DNA of 10,704 nt from positions 1 to 10,704 of the forward strand of contig CAYQJO010000154.1 in assembly GCA_964417785.1 (NCBI GenBank), written 5' to 3'. Source of the DNA: DAOTUL01 sp034437435. GTDB taxonomy: Bacteria; Chloroflexota; Anaerolineae; Aggregatilineales; Phototrophicaceae. A program made the position numbers and the translations under genes. Position 1 is the first letter of the stretch. Each line of letters begins with the position of its first letter. The notes under the pieces were generated by a model that was not told the origin of the DNA, did not search any database, and saw nothing but the letters and a program-made list of their open reading frames with translations. Positions 6,656 to 10,704 of this stretch are shown piece by piece.

Positions 6656-7699
6656 ATGAAAGAAATCCCACAGTTAGAGAAGAAGCCCGGTACAGCACTG
6701 GTGTTGAGCGGCGGCGCAACCAAAGCATTTTATTTTCACCTGGGGGTGTTAAAGGTGCTGCAGGACGAGCGTTTCACATCGATTGTGGGGTCCAGTGCCG
6801 GGTCAATCATCGGCGCTTTTCTGGCAACCGGGATTAGTGTCGATAGCCTGATTACCTCACTTTACCAGAAACAGGTGTATTTGCCGCGCTTCGATAGCTG
6901 GGTCAAAATGGTGACCTCAACCATGTTGTTCAAGCCCAAATACCGGGCTATCTCACGCCAGTCGCTTTTCACCGGACTCAGCGCTCTGCGTTTCATCGCA
7001 TCGCTACCCCGATTGCACAATAAAGACCTGGTGGCAGAAGCCATAGACCGGTTGGTCACCAGCCAGGGAAATTTAAACGGATTCTTCGACTCGTTCGCAC
7101 TGGAAGAGCTTTTCCGCTCGCTGCTGCCATCGGCAGATTTTGCCGATACCGGGATCGACCTGTATATTACAGGCACCAGCCTGGATACGGGCAAACGGGC
7201 AGTTTTCAATGGCATTTACGAATTCGAGGTTGAAGACACAGAATTCATGGTTGATGTACCGATCCATAAAGCTGTCAGGGCATCCAGCGCGGTCCCCGGT
7301 ATGTTTGAGCCGGTCAAGATCAAAGGCCAGTATTACATAGACGGTGAAATCAAACGGACCCTTTCAGCCGATATTGGCGTCAGTCTGGCTGACCGGGTGA
7401 TTGTGTCGCACACCTATCAACCGCTGCACATGACCAACGGGGATACCATCCGCGACCTGGGCTGGTTGAATATCCTGAGACAATCAGGGATTATGCTGTT
7501 TTATGAACGCATTGCACGCTGGCGCGAAATGTATGAAAATGCCCACCAGGACAAAGAGATCATCTGGATACAACCCGATCCAGACGATCTCGACTTCTTC
7601 CTGGCACCGGAGTTCTCCTTTAGGCAGGAAGTCCAGAAGAAACTGATCAAAAGTGGCGAAGCAGCAGCGCTAAAGGTATTGAACAAGCATTTATCGTAA
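6656..7699 (+). CDS. Patatin-like phospholipase/acyl hydrolase
   Basis: This 347-residue patatin-family serine hydrolase would release fatty acyl chains from phospholipids or neutral lipids. The fold markers are the glycine-rich oxyanion segment LSGGATKAFYFHLGVLKVL (17-35), the nucleophile elbow GSSAGS with Ser47 (GxSxG), the ASSAVPGMFEPV segment, and the catalytic-dyad Asp229 in YIDGEIK. Two positions differ from the common form: the oxyanion loop reads GGATKA rather than GGGxRG, and the dyad motif is DGE rather than DGG or DGA. There is no signal peptide and no clear TM segment, so it is probably cytoplasmic or peripheral. I used the ATG at 6656. A TTG at 6650 has a better-placed AGAG (6639-6642) and would add two residues. 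The stop overlaps the ribosome-binding site of the acyltransferase gene, which implies co-expression with lipid synthesis. Confidence 0.93.
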   Translation: MKEIPQLEKKPGTALVLSGGATKAFYFHLGVLKVLQDERFTSIVGSSAGSIIGAFLATGISVDSLITSLYQKQVYLPRFDSWVKMVTSTMLFKPKYRAISRQSLFTGLSALRFIASLPRLHNKDLVAEAIDRLVTSQGNLNGFFDSFALEELFRSLLPSADFADTGIDLYITGTSLDTGKRAVFNGIYEFEVEDTEFMVDVPIHKAVRASSAVPGMFEPVKIKGQYYIDGEIKRTLSADIGVSLADRVIVSHTYQPLHMTNGDTIRDLGWLNILRQSGIMLFYERIARWREMYENAHQDKEIIWIQPDPDDLDFFLAPEFSFRQEVQKKLIKSGEAAALKVLNKHLS

Positions 7700-7704
7700 G
7701 GAGG
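7699..7704 (+). promoter_or_regulatory. Strong ribosome-binding site fixing the GTG start of the acyltransferase gene
   Basis: AGGAGG starts on the last base of the patatin TAA stop and lies five bases before GTG at 7710. It is a perfect Shine-Dalgarno core, it identifies GTG as the start, and it suggests that ribosomes ending the patatin gene help start the next one. Confidence 0.8.
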
Positions 7705-7709
7705 ACCTG

Positions 7710-9695
7710 GTGAAACAAGAACATCGCTCAGAAGTGCTTGGTCCGGTCGACTCGGCGTTTTACTTCGTGGAGTCGGATCGCTGCCCCATGAACATCGGCG
7801 CATTAACCTTGTTCGAGGGCGCAATTCCATTCAAGGCATTCGTTAAACTGGTCGACTCGCGGATTCACCGTGCGCCGATCTACCAGAAAAAGTTGATCGA
7901 GCCGCTCTTCAATCTAGCGCAGCCGCGCTGGATGTTCGACCCGGAGTTCCATGTCAGCAAGCACATCTTCCAGATTACTCTCGATCACCCCGGAGACATG
8001 GAAGACCTCAATATGCTGGTGGGCCAGTTGGTATCGTCCACCCTGGATCGCAACAAACCGTTATGGGAAGTCTACTTGATCGATGGCCTGCACGACGGCA
8101 GTACCGCCCTCTTCTTCAAGGTGCATCACTGTATGGTCGATGGACTGTCCGCGGTCGAACTGTTCACGCTGTTATTCGATCTGACGCCAGAAGCGCACCC
8201 AGCGGAGCGCAAACCGCTCTATGACCCGGCTTATCTGCCCAGCCAGCGTGAATTCTTGTTCGAATCGCTGCGACAGGAAATCCCCTTTAAATTACAGATT
8301 CTCGACAAACTGGGAACCGACTTCACCCATTTCCGCAGGATTTTCGGCGACCGCGAGGCACGCCGAAAAGCGCTGATCGGCATGGCTCATCTCATCAACA
8401 ACAATCTGGGTCCGATCAAGAAGCTGGAAATCAACGGCAAGAACTCCGGCAGACAGATTCTGGTGTGGTCCGAGTTCTCGCTGGCTGAGGTTCGCGCCAT
8501 CAAGTCGAACCGGGGCGCATCCGTGAACGATGTCATGCTAACCGTTCTGGCAGGAGCTATCGAGCGCTATCAACGAGAGCATCAGAATGTCCTCGAACAG
8601 GATTTCCTGCGTGTGCTGGTGCCGGTGAACATGCGCATGGAGGACGACAACGAGGCGTTCGGCAATCGCATTTCCGTGCTGCCAATTGATATTCCCTTTG
8701 GTGTCGAGGACCCGCTCGAACGCCTACAAGCAGTGGCAGATTTTTCCAGCGTGATGAAGCAGTCGTCGCTGTCAAACGGCCTGGATGTGCTGCTGACCCT
8801 GCCCTCCCTGGCATTGGCACCGGTTCAGCCCTTGATCTGGGGGGTTGCGCCGGTCGCGTTCTCGATGCTGGCGCATACCTGGTGTACCAATGTCGCTGGC
8901 CCTCAGATTCCGGTCTACATCCTGGGCCACCAGATGATGCACTCTTATGGCTTCTTCCCGCTCAATCCGAGTATGGGGCTGGCCTGCGTCATCATGAGCT
9001 ACAATCAGCGGATTACCATGACGCTTGTCGCTGATACCGGCATCATCGACAATCCGAAGACGATACAAGGTTACCTGGAAAGCAGCTATCTGGCCTTGCG
9101 CCGCGCCGCCAAGATTCAGCCGATTGAGCCGATTGTCATTGAACACAGCCGCGCTGAACCGGTCACGCCGCGTACACCTGTATCGCCACCACCGGCGACC
9201 AATAACGCCACTGAGCCATCATCTGCGGTGGAGACCGTCGCAACGGCAGAAGCGGACGAACCTGTCACCAGCACCAATGGGATACATCCGGTGAAGATAT
9301 TCTCCGACCCCTGGACGAAGGCATACCGCGAGCGAATCAACAGCAGTCCAGCTTACTACAAGGCATCAACCCGCTGGACAGCAGGATCGCTGGCATTCAT
9401 CATGCAGCCCTCGCCAGCCAATGGCTACCCGGAGACCCGTGCGATTTTCCTGGACCTGCACAAGGGCGTGTGCCGCGATGCCCGCACTATCTCACCGCAG
9501 GCGGCGCAGTCCAGCGCCACCTTCGTCCTGGAAGGCAGCTATGCCAGTTGGATGAAAGTGCTGCGCGGTGAGGTCCAACCCTTAGCCATGATTATGCGGG
9601 GCAAGCTGCGGTTGAAGAAAGGTTCGTTAACCCGGTTGATGCCCTTTACCCAGTCCGCGCAGGAGTTGATTAACTGCGCCCAGGAGATCACTTAA
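7710..9695 (+). CDS. WS/DGAT wax-ester synthase/diacylglycerol acyltransferase fused to a C-terminal SCP2 domain
   Basis: Residues 1 to about 470 form a bacterial WS/DGAT acyltransferase, which joins acyl-CoA to a long-chain alcohol or diacylglycerol to make storage wax ester or triacylglycerol. The N-terminus (LGPVDSAFYFVES, MNIGAL) is typical. The active-site motif HHxxxDG is present as HHCMVDG with His139, His140 and Asp144. SVNDVMLTVLAGAI carries the Asn273-Asp274 pair, and the GNRISVLPIDIP and TNVAGPQIPVYILG blocks of the C-terminal half are present. A Pro/Thr/Ala-rich linker (about 483-525) follows. Residues about 530-661 then resemble an SCP2 sterol/lipid-carrier domain: PWTKAYRERINSSPAYY, a W-G-SLAFIM strand, the LDLHKG turn, and a WMKVLRGEV...MRGKLRLKKG end. 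Stand-alone WS/DGAT enzymes are about 450-500 residues, so the extra 190 residues are a real extension in the same frame. Substrate preference cannot be read from sequence. Confidence 0.93.
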   Translation: MKQEHRSEVLGPVDSAFYFVESDRCPMNIGALTLFEGAIPFKAFVKLVDSRIHRAPIYQKKLIEPLFNLAQPRWMFDPEFHVSKHIFQITLDHPGDMEDLNMLVGQLVSSTLDRNKPLWEVYLIDGLHDGSTALFFKVHHCMVDGLSAVELFTLLFDLTPEAHPAERKPLYDPAYLPSQREFLFESLRQEIPFKLQILDKLGTDFTHFRRIFGDREARRKALIGMAHLINNNLGPIKKLEINGKNSGRQILVWSEFSLAEVRAIKSNRGASVNDVMLTVLAGAIERYQREHQNVLEQDFLRVLVPVNMRMEDDNEAFGNRISVLPIDIPFGVEDPLERLQAVADFSSVMKQSSLSNGLDVLLTLPSLALAPVQPLIWGVAPVAFSMLAHTWCTNVAGPQIPVYILGHQMMHSYGFFPLNPSMGLACVIMSYNQRITMTLVADTGIIDNPKTIQGYLESSYLALRRAAKIQPIEPIVIEHSRAEPVTPRTPVSPPPATNNATEPSSAVETVATAEADEPVTSTNGIHPVKIFSDPWTKAYRERINSSPAYYKASTRWTAGSLAFIMQPSPANGYPETRAIFLDLHKGVCRDARTISPQAAQSSATFVLEGSYASWMKVLRGEVQPLAMIMRGKLRLKKGSLTRLMPFTQSAQELINCAQEIT

Positions 9696-9698
9696 ACC

Positions 9699-9703
9699 AG
9701 GAG
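9699..9703 (+). promoter_or_regulatory. Ribosome-binding site of the GNAT gene
   Basis: AGGAG lies seven bases before the ATG at 9711, within the 15-bp gap after the acyltransferase stop. It supports this ATG over the later in-frame ATG three codons downstream, and it supports co-transcription. Confidence 0.65.
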
Positions 9704-9710
9704 TTCTTCC

Positions 9711-10271
9711 ATGTTGCAAATGCTTGTCGATAGATTCCCACAAACGGTCAACATCTCCGGCGAGGAATTCACCTTCCGGCTGATGACCGAAAAAGATCAC
9801 CACGCTATTCTGGCATTGGCCCGCCAACTGTCAGAGAGCGACCTGTTGTTCATGCGGCGCGACATCACCCAGCCAGAAGCCATCGACGACTGGGTTCAGG
9901 ATATCCAGACCAACCACGCCGTCAGCATCCTGGTTGAGGACCATGAGCGGATCGTGGCTTATGGAACCCTGTATTACAACCAGTTCTTCTGGAACCGTCA
10001 CCTGGGCGAAATCCGTATCATGGTCGGATCGCCCTATCGTAATCGGGGATTGGGCAAGCGGTTGGCACGCGAACTGACGGTCATTGCCCGGAGTTTGGAG
10101 TTGGAAAAGGTGCTGACGTATATGTCAGTCGAAGACCTGGGTGCGCGGCATCTCTTTGAAGACCTGAAGTTCCGGCCTGAAGCCATTCTGGCGGATTGGG
10201 TGAAAACCCGCGACGAGCGAACACAAGACCTGCTCATTATGTCGATCTCGCTGACCGAGATAACAGATTAA
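9711..10271 (+). CDS. GNAT-family N-acetyltransferase
   Basis: This 186-residue single-domain protein of the GNAT fold transfers an acyl group, usually acetyl, from CoA to an amine. The CoA-binding motif A is clear: strand LGEIRIMVGS followed by RNRGLG (Arg110 to Gly115, the R/Q-x-x-G-x-G/A loop) and a helix KRLARELTVIARSL. Motif B includes ARHLFEDLKFRPEAIL. The N-terminal part has the usual FRLMTEKD opening and an Asp-rich helix. It starts 15 bp after the WS/DGAT-SCP2 gene and is thus very probably in the same operon. The substrate is unknown. It may be a small amine, a protein lysine or N-terminus, and nothing in the sequence proves a link to lipid metabolism beyond position. No obvious terminator follows its TAA. 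Confidence 0.93.
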   Translation: MLQMLVDRFPQTVNISGEEFTFRLMTEKDHHAILALARQLSESDLLFMRRDITQPEAIDDWVQDIQTNHAVSILVEDHERIVAYGTLYYNQFFWNRHLGEIRIMVGSPYRNRGLGKRLARELTVIARSLELEKVLTYMSVEDLGARHLFEDLKFRPEAILADWVKTRDERTQDLLIMSISLTEITD

Positions 10272-10374
10272 TTCTGTGACAAATCTTATTTAATATTCTT
10301 ACATCCAGCACTGTTGAAAAGCGGGTGTTCAGCATACGTTAAGCATATAGACCAAAGGAAGGGAACGGGATACC
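10272..10374 (+). other. Short upstream region of the last gene with a direct repeat and weak promoter-like strings
   Basis: This 103-bp gap shows no clear terminator hairpin after the GNAT gene. GTGACA (10276-10281) and TTGAAA (10314-10319) each match the -35 consensus at five of six bases, but neither has a good -10 at the right distance (TTACAT at 10299-10304 and TACGTT at 10335-10340 match at three of six). AGCATA is repeated at 10331-10336 and 10342-10347, 11 bp apart, about one helical turn. A purine run, AAAGGAAGGGA (10354-10364), and CGGGA (10366-10370) precede the ATG. Whether the last gene has its own promoter is unclear. Confidence 0.35.
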
Positions 10375-10704
10375 ATGACCGAGAACGGAAAAGCTGAAGA
10401 CAAGGCCAAAACTTCCCGCAGAACGGCCAAAAAGAAGGTCGAAGAAGCGGCTGTGGCGGTTGAGGACGCCGTAGAGGCGAGTATAGAAGAAGCCGAAGCA
10501 GATGTAGCGGCAGCCGAGGACCGCTTCGACGCCGCTTTTGACTCGTTCATCGATCATCAGAAGAAGGCAGCCGAAGAAGCGGGCAAAGCCATCGAGTCGA
10601 TGATCCCGCAGGCCGTGCGCGAACACGGGTCCGCCGCCATCAAAGAGATGATCGAAGGCTATCGCGGGCTGTTCAACTCCATTATGGGTCAACGACCACC
10701 CGCT
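10375..10704 (+). CDS. Unfinished Ala/Glu/Lys-rich helical protein, phasin-like in character
   Basis: An ATG at 10375 opens a frame of 110 codons with no stop before the window ends, so the gene is cut on the right. I do not recognise the family. The protein begins with a basic stretch (residues about 6-21, TSRRTAKKK), continues as an acidic Ala/Glu-rich helix (about 22-50), and then an amphipathic region with FDAAFDSFIDHQKKAAEEA and a Met/Ile/Phe-bearing segment (EMIEGYRGLFNSIM). No signal peptide or TM segment is seen, and a long helix or coiled coil is expected. Such composition occurs in phasins, which coat polyester granules, in lipid-droplet surface proteins, and in histone-H1-like or general coiled-coil proteins. 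Its position 103 bp after a neutral-lipid gene run makes an inclusion-associated role possible, but this is only a hypothesis. An antisense frame also exists here, but the plus-strand frame has the ribosome-binding site. Confidence 0.72.
   Translation, partial: MTENGKAEDKAKTSRRTAKKKVEEAAVAVEDAVEASIEEAEADVAAAEDRFDAAFDSFIDHQKKAAEEAGKAIESMIPQAVREHGSAAIKEMIEGYRGLFNSIMGQRPPA

Noticed and set aside
10339..10692. Minus-strand open frame of 117 codons opposite the last gene
   Set aside because: Its Phe/Leu/Gly-rich translation is what the complement of an Ala/Glu/Lys-rich gene gives. The plus-strand frame has a ribosome-binding site and follows the operon direction.

Overview
The window is a gene-dense bacterial chromosome segment with moderately high GC, short intergenic gaps and genes on both strands. 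No rRNA, tRNA, CRISPR array, transposase or phage gene is visible. The gene mix includes a long membrane histidine kinase with stand-alone receivers, a bacterial wax-ester/triacylglycerol acyltransferase and an SCP2 lipid-carrier domain. Together with the style of the proteins this suggests a Chloroflexota-like (Anaerolineae-type) or similar environmental bacterium. That placement is an inference from protein character, not from a marker gene.

Layout. (1) 1-2396, plus strand: proB (5' end cut by the window edge) and complete proA, the first two steps from glutamate to proline. (2) 2397-4803: a signalling block. A CheY-like receiver on the plus strand has its own good promoter directly after proA. 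It faces a minus-strand pair made of a six-TM histidine kinase and a second single-domain receiver joined by a one-base stop/start overlap. The two receiver genes converge with 2 bp between their stops. (3) 4833-6521, minus strand: a membrane-anchored CocE/NonD-type alpha/beta hydrolase. (4) 6522-6655: a divergent AT-rich promoter region with a repeated 9-mer. (5) 6656-10271, plus strand: a tight run of patatin-like lipase, a WS/DGAT acyltransferase fused to a C-terminal SCP2 domain, and a GNAT acetyltransferase. (6) 10375 to the right edge: an unfinished, Ala/Glu/Lys-rich helical protein of phasin-like character.

How it fits together. Region 5 looks like a neutral-lipid module: an acyltransferase makes storage lipid (wax ester or triacylglycerol), its fused SCP2 domain may carry the lipid or acyl substrate, and a patatin-type hydrolase may release acyl chains. 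The helical protein just downstream could coat lipid inclusions, but that is a guess from composition and position. The fusion and the compact arrangement are the most interesting points in the window. The signalling block can be read as a kinase whose receiver is encoded separately, plus a second receiver under separate control.
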